Made by a program: the position numbers and the translations under genes
Notes under the pieces: model-generated
Databases searched by the model: none
The model's input: only the letters and a program-made list of their open reading frames with translations
Told to the model about the DNA's origin: nothing
From: Paenibacillus pasadenensis
GTDB lineage: Bacteria > Bacillota > Bacilli > Paenibacillales > Paenibacillaceae
Direction: 5' to 3'
DNA: 64,000 nt
Assembly (NCBI RefSeq): GCF_023715725.1
Contig: NZ_JAMBOT010000001.1
Coordinates: 1,109,839 to 1,173,838 of the forward strand
Part shown: positions 44,174 to 53,121 of the stretch, piece by piece
Position numbering within the stretch: position 1 is the stretch's first letter
Layout of the letters: the number at the start of each line of letters is the position of its first letter

Positions 44174-44209
44174 AAAAAGCAGTCCGGGATTCGATCACCT
44201 GGACTGCTT
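44174..44209 (-). terminator. Isolated hairpin in the 44.0-44.9 kb gap
   Basis: Perfect arms AAGCAGTCC / GGACTGCTT are followed on the minus strand by TTTTCATG. It may end readthrough from recQ, though it is about 690 bases past that gene. Confidence 0.6.
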
Positions 44210-44377
44210 GATTTGCGCTAAGTAGCTGGTATGGAAGATGACACCTATGCACCGCGCCAAAAGTGGCCTTTCAGGCCTGACTGTTCACTCGCCTTGTCGG
44301 CAATTAATGCTACCGTATTAATGAGGTTGGCGCTTGAATGGTGCTGGGACGGAGCTGGACTCGCTCCAGATTGAAGC

Positions 44378-44801
44378 TAATCGCAACTAGCAGCTTCATT
44401 GGGCCCGGATTCGCTCTAGTTTGAAGCTAATCGCAACCAAGCAGCTTCATTGGACCTGGACTCGCTCTAGCTATATGTCTAACGCAACTGAGCAGCCTTA
44501 TTTGGCCTAAATTCACCCGTTTTATTGTGTAACGCAACTGAGACGCCTTATTCGCCCAAAAGGCATTAAAAAGCCCCCAATTCCAGCAAATAACGCTTCT
44601 CAGTTGCGTTAAAGTTTAGAACATGACTTTTTCGCTGGAATAACGCTTCTCAGTTGCGTTACAGCTCCAGAACACGCCTTAACACCAAAATTGGCACTTC
44701 TCTATTGCGCTAACCTTAGAGCAAGCCACCGTTCAGCAAATCTACGTCACTATCTATCAAAGCAACCCTTCACACTGAACTAATGCTTCTCCGTTGCGTC
44801 A
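44378..44801 (+). repeat. Palindromic repeat cluster B: four forward and four reverse copies
   Basis: Forward copies lie at 44378, 44428, 44480 and 44530; reverse copies at 44591, 44641, 44692 and 44781. Most spacings are 50-52 bp. The third and fourth reverse copies are about 90 bp apart because of a duplicated stretch starting GCCACCGTTCAGCAAAT. The copies at 44591 and 44641 are perfect to the form TAACGC-TTCTCAGTT-GCGTTA. The outer copies are more degenerate. The 44052-44895 gap holds no gene that I can see. Confidence 0.88.
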
Positions 44802-44895
44802 CACCTTAAACCCAGCCACCGTTCAGCAAATTTAATCGCGGCACTATCAGAGCAAGCCTATTACTTCGGAATAGCTCTATTCAATAAACTCCACT

Positions 44896-47073
44896 CTAAC
44901 CCTGGCGAATACCGTGCTTGCGAAGCACGCCATGAATGGCAAAATAATCGACCTCCGGCGGCAGCGCGTCCTTGAGCGGACGGAGCTTGTCGCTGCCAAG
45001 CCGCTCCACTGCCTCCAAAATAAGCGGCTCCTGCTCATCCGGAATGATGCGGCTCCAATCGAGCTCCATGCCTTCATCGGCGCAGCGCATCAGATGATTT
45101 TCCGCGGTGACGCGGCTGATGCCGCGCTCGGCAGCTATGTCCGCGACTTCGCCGCCCGCCTGAAACATCTCGTACGTGGCCAAATGGCTGCCGCTCTCGC
45201 CCCGCCCGGAGCCGCTGCCGTCTGCACGGCCCGACGATTTTGCCGCAGAAGCTGAATCCAACGAACTAAAAAGATTCGGCTCTGCGGAATCGCCCGAAGC
45301 CTCCTGCCCCCCCGTAATGGCAAGCAGCGCGTCGCCGTACTTATCCGCCTTGGCCGCGCCGATTCCCTTCACGCGCAGCAGCTCGTCCCGCGTCGATGGC
45401 GCGGCTGCCGCAAGCTCGCGCAGCGTCGCATCGAAAAACAGCATAAACGGCGGTACGCCCTCGCGGGCCGCCGTTTCCTTGCGCCACTGGCGCAGCGCCT
45501 CGAACAGCGGGGAAGCTTCTCCGCCCGCCGCTGCCGCCCGCCGGACCGAGGTCGACTTGCGGCGGACAACCGTTTTGCTGCCTTCCAGCACGGGCAGCGC
45601 CTCCGCCGTCAGCGAGACGGTCGGATACTGCCCCTCGCTCATTCTCAAATACCCTTCCGCAACGAGCCAGTACAGCCAGTCGGAAATTTCCCGCTCCGGC
45701 CACTCTTTCATCAGCCCGTAGGTAGACAAACGGTCGAGTCCGAACTGAAGAATCTTTTTGTCGCGGGAGCCCTTAAGCACCTTAGCCGCCATCGTAACGC
45801 CAAAGCGCCCCTTCATGCGGCCAACGCAGCTGAGCGCTTTCTGCGCCTCGCTCGTCATATCCAGCCGTTCGCTTTTATCGAGGCAGTTGCCGCATTTGCC
45901 GCATGGCTGAACACCCTTTTCACCGAAATAATCGACGATGAACTGCTGCAAACACCGCTCCGTGCGCGCAAAGTTCATCATCGAGTACAGCTTGGACAGC
46001 TGTACGGATTTGCGGCCTTCGTCGCCAGCTCCCTGCTCGATCAGGAACCGCTGAATTTGCACATCCTGCGGCTCGAACAACAGCAGACATTCCGATTCCT
46101 CGCCGTCGCGCCCGGCACGTCCCGCCTCTTGATAATACGATTCCAGGTCGCCCGGCATTTGCCAGTGCAGCACAAAGCGCACATTCGGTTTGTCGATGCC
46201 CATGCCGAATGCGTTTGTCGCCACCATCACACGCGTCTCGTCAAAACGGAATTTCTCCTGCGCATCGGCCCGCTCGGCATCTCCTAGCCCGCCGTGATAT
46301 TTGCCCGCCGGTATGCCCTGGCGCAGCAGTTCCTCATGCACCGCTTCCGTCTCTTTGCGCGTAGCCGCGTAAATAATTCCGGACTGGTCCGGACGCTCCT
46401 GCAAAAAGCGGGTCAAAAACCGTTTTTTGTCCGTGCCGGTCACGACCGACAGCGACAGATTCTCTCTCGCGAAACCGTTGATGAACACGCTTGGCTGGCG
46501 CAGTCCGAGCATGCCGGATATATCCTCCGCCACCTCTGGCGTCGCCGTTGCCGTAAACGCGGCCACAAGCGGCCTGTCGTCCATGCGGCCGATCCAGTTC
46601 GCAAGCTGCCGGTAGCTTGGACGAAAATCATGTCCCCATTGCGATACGCAGTGCGCCTCGTCAATCGCGATAAGCGGAATGCGCATCCGCTCCGATAGCT
46701 CCCCAAACATAGAGCCGTCCAAACGTTCCGGCGCGACGTACAACAGCTTGTATTCCCCGTTCAACGCAGCTCGAAGCACCTCTCGATACTCGCCAGCGCC
46801 AAGCGAGCTGTTAAGAAAAGCAGCCGGAACACCGACCCGGCGCAGCGCGTCAACCTGATCCTTCATCAGCGAGATCAGCGGCGAAACAACAATTGTCGTT
46901 CCCGCAAGCATCATGGCCGGAATCTGGTAACAAACCGACTTGCCGCCGCCTGTAGGCAAAATCGCCAGCGTATCGCTGCCGCCCGTTATTGCCGCAATAA
47001 TATCCTCCTGCCCTTGGCGGAAGGAATCGAATCCGTAGACGCGCTTTAGCAGCTTGCGCGCTTCTTGCAGCAT
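44896..47073 (-). CDS. recQ: ATP-dependent DNA helicase RecQ
   Basis: This superfamily 2 3'-to-5' helicase has Walker A ILPTGGGKSVCYQIPA, the Walker B box IDEAHCVSQWGHDFRPSYRQL and motif VI YQEAGRAGRDGEES. The RecQ-C zinc-binding cysteines are in QPCGKCGNCLD, and an HRDC domain follows (ALRQWRKETAAREGVPPFMLF). A further C-terminal helical domain of about 130 residues completes the 725-residue protein. GGGGAGAG precedes the ATG. It lies 43 bases after an unknown gene and is probably cotranscribed with it. Confidence 0.95.
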   Translation of the reverse strand: MLQEARKLLKRVYGFDSFRQGQEDIIAAITGGSDTLAILPTGGGKSVCYQIPAMMLAGTTIVVSPLISLMKDQVDALRRVGVPAAFLNSSLGAGEYREVLRAALNGEYKLLYVAPERLDGSMFGELSERMRIPLIAIDEAHCVSQWGHDFRPSYRQLANWIGRMDDRPLVAAFTATATPEVAEDISGMLGLRQPSVFINGFARENLSLSVVTGTDKKRFLTRFLQERPDQSGIIYAATRKETEAVHEELLRQGIPAGKYHGGLGDAERADAQEKFRFDETRVMVATNAFGMGIDKPNVRFVLHWQMPGDLESYYQEAGRAGRDGEESECLLLFEPQDVQIQRFLIEQGAGDEGRKSVQLSKLYSMMNFARTERCLQQFIVDYFGEKGVQPCGKCGNCLDKSERLDMTSEAQKALSCVGRMKGRFGVTMAAKVLKGSRDKKILQFGLDRLSTYGLMKEWPEREISDWLYWLVAEGYLRMSEGQYPTVSLTAEALPVLEGSKTVVRRKSTSVRRAAAAGGEASPLFEALRQWRKETAAREGVPPFMLFFDATLRELAAAAPSTRDELLRVKGIGAAKADKYGDALLAITGGQEASGDSAEPNLFSSLDSASAAKSSGRADGSGSGRGESGSHLATYEMFQAGGEVADIAAERGISRVTAENHLMRCADEGMELDWSRIIPDEQEPLILEAVERLGSDKLRPLKDALPPEVDYFAIHGVLRKHGIRQG

Positions 47074-47116
47074 AGGTTCACTCTCCCCGAATTGCCGGGC
47101 GAACGCTGCCCGGCGG

Positions 47117-47662
47117 TCATTCTTTTATTGTGACATGATCAGAAGAGAGTGTCCACCGCTCGGCAGGCTGTGCTTCATCCTCATCCAAGCTTTCTGAAGC
47201 CAAAGCTGCAGCCGCCGCCATGCCGCTGGCGGCAGCCTTCAGCCGGGTTAGCTCCCGGTACATTTCCAGGAGCTCCGCCTCGCGGATGCGGATTGCCGAT
47301 TCCACCTCGGCAAGGCGGGCAAGCAGACCCGGATCGGAAGGTGCCGACTCGGCCGGGCCTGTTAACAATAGACCGGCTCCAAAGGTTGCTTCCACCCAGC
47401 GGTCAGCCGCCTCGCGCCCTTCGCCCCGGTACAGCTCCACATACACGTCAAAAATCGCCAGCACCGTGCGGCGGCTGTCCCAGCCTAAAATCTCAATGCT
47501 GTCCGCCGCTTTTGTAACGGCCCGGCTCAGCTGAAACTCGTTCAGCTTGCCTCGCAGCGCCTCCACCCGGGCCATCTCGGCCGCAAAGGCCGGGAACGCC
47601 GAGCGGAAAAGCTCCGCAGCTGCCAAGTATTCTTCATGCGTAATCCAGGATTCTTCTTCCAT
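47117..47662 (-). CDS. Unknown protein upstream of recQ
   Basis: The chosen start is the ATG at 47662 (MEEESWITHEEYLAAAELF), with AAAGGGGGAG ahead; the longer frame starts inside that site. The 181-residue product is helical, acidic and ends in a long probable coiled coil (ARLAEVESAIRIREAELLEMYRELTRLKAAA). I do not recognise it. It sits just ahead of recQ in the same direction, so a link to DNA repair is possible but unproven. Confidence 0.7.
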   Translation of the reverse strand: MEEESWITHEEYLAAAELFRSAFPAFAAEMARVEALRGKLNEFQLSRAVTKAADSIEILGWDSRRTVLAIFDVYVELYRGEGREAADRWVEATFGAGLLLTGPAESAPSDPGLLARLAEVESAIRIREAELLEMYRELTRLKAAASGMAAAAALASESLDEDEAQPAERWTLSSDHVTIKE

Positions 47663-47761
47663 CCCGAGCTCCCCCTTTGCCATCTTTGATGATCGTTTTA
47701 GAAACCGTTTATCGAGTATACTTGTTTCATAGCAACGTTTTCAAGGAAGGAGAGATTAGAA

Positions 47762-48514
47762 TTGCAATCAGGTCCAGGCTATTTGCGCAGCGTGGAGCTG
47801 CGCAGAGACGGCATTTCCGACCCGGAGAGCTACCCGTTTATGCTGCCTGCAGTCCGATCGCTGGAGCGGCTCAGCTTCCATCCCAAAGTGACCTACATCG
47901 TCGGTGAAAACGGTACTGGAAAATCAACGCTCATGGAGGCTATCGCCGTTGCTTGGGGGTTTAACCCAGAGGGCGGGACGATCAATTTTAATTTTTCGAC
48001 GACGGAATCCCACTCCGAACTGCACCGCCATCTTCGCTTGGCGCGCGGCATCCATAAACCTCGCGACGGCTTCTTTTTCCGTGCGGAAAGTTACTATAAT
48101 CTCGCCAGCGAAATCGACCGGATGGATAGCGAGGACAGTACTAGTCCGCCAATTATTTCCTCCTACGGCGGCAAGTCGCTGCATCAGCAGTCGCATGGCG
48201 AATCGTTTTTCGCCACCTTCCAGCACCGCTTTGGCGGCCGGGGCCTTTATATACTCGACGAGCCGGAAGCCGCGTTGTCGCCGCTGCGGCAGCTGTCGAT
48301 GCTGTCGCGCATGCACGATCTGGTCGGCAAGCATTCCCAGTTCATCATCGCCACGCATTCCCCCATTCTAATGGCTTACCCGGAAAGCATCATTTACGAA
48401 CTGAACCAGGATGGCATGCGGGAAGCTGAGCTGGAGGAAACGTCCCATTTTACGCTGATGAAACAGTTCGTCAATCACAAAAAAGCGATGCTGGAGGAGC
48501 TGTTCGCGGAGTAG
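47762..48514 (+). CDS. Predicted AAA/ABC-type ATPase (COG3910-like)
   Basis: This 250-residue cytosolic ATPase has Walker A VGENGTGKSTLMEAI, a signature-like SHGESFFATFQHRF, Walker B GLYILDEPEAALS and a switch His in IATHSPILMAYP. The order is that of ABC/SMC-type heads without a membrane domain or coiled coil. The start is a TTG at 47762 preceded by GGAAGGAGAG. It is divergent from the recQ pair and stands alone. The partner and function are unknown. Confidence 0.88.
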   Translation: MQSGPGYLRSVELRRDGISDPESYPFMLPAVRSLERLSFHPKVTYIVGENGTGKSTLMEAIAVAWGFNPEGGTINFNFSTTESHSELHRHLRLARGIHKPRDGFFFRAESYYNLASEIDRMDSEDSTSPPIISSYGGKSLHQQSHGESFFATFQHRFGGRGLYILDEPEAALSPLRQLSMLSRMHDLVGKHSQFIIATHSPILMAYPESIIYELNQDGMREAELEETSHFTLMKQFVNHKKAMLEELFAE

Positions 48515-48590
48515 AGGGCAGATTTCTTCTGTTCGCCCAGAGCGCTTGTTGACTTGCAGCGAGATGTGCATGAGGAACGGCTCGATCGGC

Positions 48591-48773
48591 TAACGCAACT
48601 GAGACGCGCTATTTCAGCTAAAAAGCTTTGTTTTGAGATGTAACGCAACTGAGAAGCGTTATATGCTGTTAAAAAGAGTTTTTTGGCACGCTCAGAGCTT
48701 AATAAGGCCGCTCAGTTGCGTTACAATTCGAATTGGCCGAATTAATTCCAAATAAGACTTCTGAGTTGCGTTA
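48591..48773 (+). repeat. Palindromic repeat cluster C: two forward and two reverse copies
   Basis: Forward copies are at 48591-48611 and 48641-48661, reverse copies at 48703-48723 and 48753-48773. Spacing in both pairs is exactly 50 bp, the same layout as cluster A. The second forward copy matches the palindrome fully. The gap 48515-48882 shows no gene. Confidence 0.9.
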
Positions 48774-48882
48774 ACCAACCAGTTGGAAGATTGGTGCTAT
48801 AAGCTTTCTCATATACCTTCTAACAGCTGCGGAACAATTAGACGAGTGAATCGGTCGCAGCATTTCCCTTATTTCAACACAC

Positions 48883-48927
48883 AAAAAAAAGCTGCACCTC
48901 TGTCTAAAAGACAGGGGAGCAGCTTTT
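48883..48927 (-). terminator. Terminator of the citZ-icd-mdh operon
   Basis: The minus-strand stem AAGCTGCTCCCCTGTCT / AGACAGAGGTGCAGCTT (one mismatch) is followed by TTTTTTTGTG. Confidence 0.92.
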
Positions 48928-48941
48928 GAACTATAACCAGC

Positions 48942-49892
48942 TTACGCCTCAGCGCCTGCAACAACTTTAACGACGTTGCGCACGGAGTCAGCGGACTTGT
49001 CGAGAGCCGCTTTCTCTTCAGCCGTCAGCTCCAGCTCGAATACTTTCTCGATGCCGTCGCCGCCGAGGATTGCAGGTACGCCCATGAACAGGTTGTCATA
49101 GCCGTATTCACCTTCCAGCAGAGCGATAATCGGAATGATGCGTTTTTTGTCCTTCAGAATCGCCTCGGTCATTTGAACGAGGGAAGCTGCAGGAGCGTAG
49201 TACGCGCTGCCATTGCCGAGCAGGTTAACGATTTCGCCGCCGCCAACGCGTGTGCGTTGTACGATTGCTTCGATACGGTCAGCAGAAATCAGCTTCTCGA
49301 TCGGGATACCGCCAACGTTGGAGTAACGTACGAGCGGAACCATGTCGTCGCCGTGGCCGCCAAGCACGAAGCCGCGAACGTCTTCAACGGATACGTTCAG
49401 CTCTTGCGCGATAAACGTGCAGTAGCGGGCGGTGTCGAGAACGCCGGATTGGCCGATAACGCGGTTTTTCGGGAAGCCGAGCGTTTCGAAAGCAGCATAG
49501 GTCATCGCGTCAACCGGGTTGGAAAGGATGATGACATAAGCGTTCGGGCTCGTTGCTTTGATGTTTTCGCAAACGGAACGCACGATGCCGGCGTTGGTGT
49601 TCACGAGATCGTCGCGGCTCATGCCTGGTTTACGGGCAATGCCAGCCGTGATGATAACGATATCGGAATCCTTCGTGTCCTCATAGTTGGACGTGCCGGT
49701 GATGTTGGAGTCAAAGCCTTGAACAGGAGAAGCCTCCAGCATGTCAAGCGCTTTACCCTTAGTCGGGTTTTCCAGCTGCGGGATGTCGACAAGCACAACG
49801 TCCCCAAGTTCCTTTTGAGCAAGCATAAGAGCTGTTGTTGCGCCCGTGAAGCCGGCGCCTACAACCGTGATTTTTTTGCGCTGAATCGCCAT
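48942..49892 (-). CDS. mdh: Malate dehydrogenase
   Basis: This NAD-dependent, LDH-like malate dehydrogenase oxidises malate to oxaloacetate in the TCA cycle. The Rossmann loop is [16 protein letters not shown]. The active-site segments are [29 protein letters not shown] and [15 protein letters not shown] (catalytic His). The start is the ATG at 49892 (MAIQRKK) with GGAGG upstream; the frame is open further back but has no signal. It is 316 residues and the last gene of the operon, as in B. subtilis. Confidence 0.96.
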   Translation of the reverse strand: MAIQRKKITVVGAGFTGATTALMLAQKELGDVVLVDIPQLENPTKGKALDMLEASPVQGFDSNITGTSNYEDTKDSDIVIITAGIARKPGMSRDDLVNTNAGIVRSVCENIKATSPNAYVIILSNPVDAMTYAAFETLGFPKNRVIGQSGVLDTARYCTFIAQELNVSVEDVRGFVLGGHGDDMVPLVRYSNVGGIPIEKLISADRIEAIVQRTRVGGGEIVNLLGNGSAYYAPAASLVQMTEAILKDKKRIIPIIALLEGEYGYDNLFMGVPAILGGDGIEKVFELELTAEEKAALDKSADSVRNVVKVVAGAEA

Positions 49893-49979
49893 GATCAAAA
49901 ACCTCCGCTTATGTTGGTGTGATGAATCGGATGCCTGTGCCTGCTTCCCCGGCAAAACATCTGCCGGACAGACGGAAGA

Positions 49980-49996
49980 GCCCGCCGAAGCGGGCC
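49980..49996 (-). promoter_or_regulatory. Small hairpin between icd and mdh
   Basis: GCCCGC-TTCG-GCGGGC on the minus strand, a very stable tetraloop hairpin, lies about 10 bases past the icd stop. There is no T-run directly after it, so mRNA stabilisation or processing is more likely than termination. Confidence 0.6.
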
Positions 49997-50006
49997 CCGG
50001 TATGTC

Positions 50007-51302
50007 CTACATGTTGGCGATAACTTGATCTGCGAACTCGGAGCACTTCACTTCTTTGGCGCCTTCCATCAGGCGGGCAAAGTCGTAAGTAACCGTTTTG
50101 TTGTTGATCGAAGTTTCCATGCCTTTGTAGATGAGGTCGGCCGCTTCTTGCCAGCCCAGGTGCTCCAGCATCATGACGCCGGACAGGATAACGGAGCCAG
50201 GGTTGACAACGTCTTTGTCGGCATACTTCGGAGCCGTGCCGTGCGTAGCTTCGAAAATAGCATGTCCCGTCAGGTAGTTGATGTTGGCGCCAGGTGCGAT
50301 ACCGATGCCGCCTACTTGAGCAGCAAGAGCGTCGGACAGGTAGTCGCCGTTCAGGTTCAGCGTCGCGATGACGTCGAAGTCGGTCGGACGAGTCAGTACC
50401 TGCTGCAGAGCGATGTCGGCAATAGCGTCCTTGATAAGGATTTTGCCAGCTGCAAGAGCTTCGTCTTGGGCTTTGTTAGCCGCATCCGTGCCTTGCTCGT
50501 CCTTAATGCGGTCGTACTGGCCCCACGTGAACACTTTGTCGCCAAACTCGGCTTCAGCCACTTCGTAGCCCCAGTTTTTGAAGGCGCCCTCGGTGAATTT
50601 CATGATGTTGCCTTTGTGAACGAGCGTTACGGACTTGCGGCCGTGCTCGATTGCATATTCGATAGCAGCGCGCACAAGGCGTTTGGAGCCTTCTGCGGAT
50701 ACTGGCTTGATGCCGATGCCGGAAGTTTCCGGGAAGCGGATTTTGTTCACGCCCATCTCGGTTTGCAGGAAAGACAGAACTTTTTTCACGGCGTCGGAGC
50801 CTTCTTGGTACTCAATGCCTGCATAGATGTCTTCCGTGTTCTCGCGGAAAATAACCATGTTGACCAGCTCAGGACGCTTCACTGGGGAAGGCACGCCGTC
50901 GAAGTAACGGACTGGACGCAGGCAAACGTACAGGTCAAGCTCTTGACGCAGCGCAACGTTCAGGGAACGGATGCCGCCGCCGATTGGCGTCGTCAGAGGG
51001 CCTTTGATTGCTACGATGTACTCGCGGATCGCCGTCAGCGTGTCGGCAGGCAGCCACTCGCCGTATTGGTTGAACGCTTTTTCGCCGGCAAACACTTCGT
51101 ACCAAGCGATTTGTTTCTCGCCTTTGTAGGCTTTTTCTACAGCTGCGTCAAGCACGCGCTTGGAAGCGCGCCAGATGTCGCGGCCGGTGCCGTCGCCTTC
51201 AATGAAAGGAACGATCGGGTTGTTCGGGACTTGCAGCTTACCGTCTTGAATCGTAATTTGCTCGCCTTCAGTAGGGAGCGCGAATTTTTCGAGTTGCGGC
51301 AT
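50007..51302 (-). CDS. icd: Isocitrate dehydrogenase (NADP-dependent)
   Basis: The enzyme makes 2-oxoglutarate from isocitrate in the TCA cycle. Family segments are [59 protein letters not shown] (with the substrate Ser region), and [23 protein letters not shown]. The 431 residues match the E. coli/Bacillus type. GAGGAGG precedes the ATG. It is the middle gene of citZ-icd-mdh, about 143 bases after citZ. Confidence 0.97.
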   Translation of the reverse strand: MPQLEKFALPTEGEQITIQDGKLQVPNNPIVPFIEGDGTGRDIWRASKRVLDAAVEKAYKGEKQIAWYEVFAGEKAFNQYGEWLPADTLTAIREYIVAIKGPLTTPIGGGIRSLNVALRQELDLYVCLRPVRYFDGVPSPVKRPELVNMVIFRENTEDIYAGIEYQEGSDAVKKVLSFLQTEMGVNKIRFPETSGIGIKPVSAEGSKRLVRAAIEYAIEHGRKSVTLVHKGNIMKFTEGAFKNWGYEVAEAEFGDKVFTWGQYDRIKDEQGTDAANKAQDEALAAGKILIKDAIADIALQQVLTRPTDFDVIATLNLNGDYLSDALAAQVGGIGIAPGANINYLTGHAIFEATHGTAPKYADKDVVNPGSVILSGVMMLEHLGWQEAADLIYKGMETSINNKTVTYDFARLMEGAKEVKCSEFADQVIANM

Positions 51303-51413
51303 GGGGTAATTCCTCCTCTTGGAATGATGGGATTAATGCTAACCAACATAGGACAGCGGATGACGCTGAGTACAATTCTCATCGAGATACAGCGAAACAG
51401 ACGCGCGCAGCCG

Positions 51414-51441
51414 ACCCCCCGGCTATTAGCCGAGGGGGGAC
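51414..51441 (-). promoter_or_regulatory. GC-rich hairpin between citZ and icd
   Basis: The arms CCCCCCTCGGCT and AGCCGGGGGG form a long GC stem right after the citZ stop codon. There is no T-run. It may end part of the transcripts or mark an RNA processing point. Confidence 0.6.
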
Positions 51442-51445
51442 CTTA

Positions 51446-52558
51446 TTAGCGCTGCTCGATTGGAATGAACTTGGCGTTCACCGGTCCCGTATACTCCGCG
51501 CGCGGGCGGATCAGACGGTTATTATCGTACTGCTCAAGGATATGCGCTGTCCAGCCCGACAGGCGGCTGATGGCAAAAATCGGCGTAAACAGGTCGCGCT
51601 TAATGCCGAGAGTCGTGTATACAGATGCGGAGTAGAAGTCTACGTTAGGCTTCAGACCCTTTTGTCCGGTTACGATATCTTCGATATTCACGCTCATGTT
51701 GTACAGGTCGAGGTTGCCCTTCAGCTTGCCGAGCTCTTGGGACATTTTTTGAAGATGTTTGGCGCGCGGGTCGCCGTTTTTATAAACACGGTGGCCGAAG
51801 CCCATGATTTTTTCTTTGTTATTCAGCTTCTCGTTGATAACCGATTCTACGCGGTCCGGAGATCCGATTTCCTCCAGCATAACCATTACCGCTTCGTTAG
51901 CTCCGCCGTGCAGCGGGCCTTTCAGCGCGCCGATTGCGGATACAACGCCGGAGTAAATGTCCGACAGCGTTGCGACCGTAACGCGGCCTGCGAATGTAGA
52001 AGCATTCAGCTCATGGTCGGCATGCAGGACAAGCGCCTGGTCAAGCGCCTTCACGGCTACGTCGTCCGGAGTCTCGCCGGACAGCATGTAGAGGAAGTTA
52101 GCGGCTACGGACAGTCCGGCCTTCGGTGCAATCGGCTCCTGGCCTTCGCGGATGCGCGAAAACGCGGCAATGATCGTCGGCAGCTGTGCCTGCAGGCGGA
52201 TTGCTTTATCCACGTTGGCTTCATGGGACATATCTTGAGCAGCCGGGTCATACAGAGCCAGAGCGGATACCGCCGTACGGAGCGCCGCCATAGAGTTCGC
52301 GTCTTTCGGATAAAGCTTGATCGCTTCGATTACTTCGGACGGTACCGCAGCAAAAGCGTCAAGCTTGGATTTAAGCTGTTCCAGCTCGGAGGAAGTTGGA
52401 AGCTTGCCATACCAGAGCAGGTATGCCACTTCTTCAAACGTCGCGTTTTCGGCCAGATCGTCAATATTGATGCCGCGGTAAGTCAACACTCCGTCGATAA
52501 TGGAGCTGATGGACGAGGTTGTAGCGACAATGCCTTCGAGACCTTTGGTAGCTGTCAT
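51446..52558 (-). CDS. citZ: Citrate synthase
   Basis: The enzyme condenses oxaloacetate and acetyl-CoA. Catalytic segments are ALVLHADHELNASTFAGR and MGFGHRVYKNGDPRAKHL, and a C-terminal substrate Arg lies in SRLSGWTAHILEQ. The start is the ATG at 52558 (MTATKGLEGIVATTSS), with AAAGGAGAG ahead; the open frame reaches 52627 but lacks a site. It is 370 residues and the first gene of the TCA operon, with a promoter about 200 bases upstream. Confidence 0.97.
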   Translation of the reverse strand: MTATKGLEGIVATTSSISSIIDGVLTYRGINIDDLAENATFEEVAYLLWYGKLPTSSELEQLKSKLDAFAAVPSEVIEAIKLYPKDANSMAALRTAVSALALYDPAAQDMSHEANVDKAIRLQAQLPTIIAAFSRIREGQEPIAPKAGLSVAANFLYMLSGETPDDVAVKALDQALVLHADHELNASTFAGRVTVATLSDIYSGVVSAIGALKGPLHGGANEAVMVMLEEIGSPDRVESVINEKLNNKEKIMGFGHRVYKNGDPRAKHLQKMSQELGKLKGNLDLYNMSVNIEDIVTGQKGLKPNVDFYSASVYTTLGIKRDLFTPIFAISRLSGWTAHILEQYDNNRLIRPRAEYTGPVNAKFIPIEQR

Positions 52559-52757
52559 TGAACTCTCTCCTTTGTCTTCGGCCTGAAGACCTTGCCTTGG
52601 ATTGCAGGCCGGGTGTATAGGGGACAAGCGAACATGGTACTGCGGCTGAGCGATCCGCCCCGCCCACCTTGACAGCGCATTCAGCTAGTGTAAATCTGAA
52701 CACGGAGAACGCTACAAAAAAACACAAGGCAGACGAATATCCGCAGTGATCCTTATT

Positions 52758-52786
52758 ATCATAAAGTATTTTTCACTTTAATCCAA
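52758..52786 (-). promoter_or_regulatory. Promoter of citZ-icd-mdh
   Basis: On the minus strand TTGGAT (52781-52786) and TATGAT (52758-52763) are 17 bases apart. This leaves a leader of nearly 200 bases. I could not make out a clear CcpC or CcpA site. Confidence 0.65.
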
Positions 52787-53049
52787 CTCATGGCCGCATA
52801 AAAATGCTTTATCGCCATCATAGAATTTAGTTGTCGCCAAATAAAGCGCGTTGTAGCGCGGTTTTTATGAATTCTGGAAATAAAGCCCTGGATCTAGCAT
52901 TTTTGTAAATCCGGCCTGTCCATGAAGACAAACGCCGACATTTTGCACTAAATTTCTATTAATGAATATTTATGCTCCATTACCGCATGGGCCGCTGACG
53001 GCTTCCCGGTTGCAAAACTTTGATGCAGCTGCAGCGGTTACCGCCTCGT

Positions 53050-53079
53050 TTGGAACTGCAAGTCTGAAAATGGTACACT
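53050..53079 (+). promoter_or_regulatory. Promoter of ppx
   Basis: TTGGAA (53050-53055) and TACACT (53074-53079) are 18 bases apart, about 43 bases before the start codon. Apart from this and the citZ promoter I see nothing in the 52559-53121 gap. Confidence 0.6.
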
Positions 53080-53121
53080 AATTGGAACCAAATTTTTAAT
53101 GGCTTAAAAAGGAGAACTCCG

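Noticed and set aside
50025..51449. 474-codon open frame opposite icd
   Set aside because: It is antisense to a certain gene, with composition typical of a shadow frame.
52559..53049. Riboswitch or CcpC site in the citZ leader region
   Set aside because: I saw short palindromes but no clear aptamer fold and no convincing ATAA-N7-TTAT pair.
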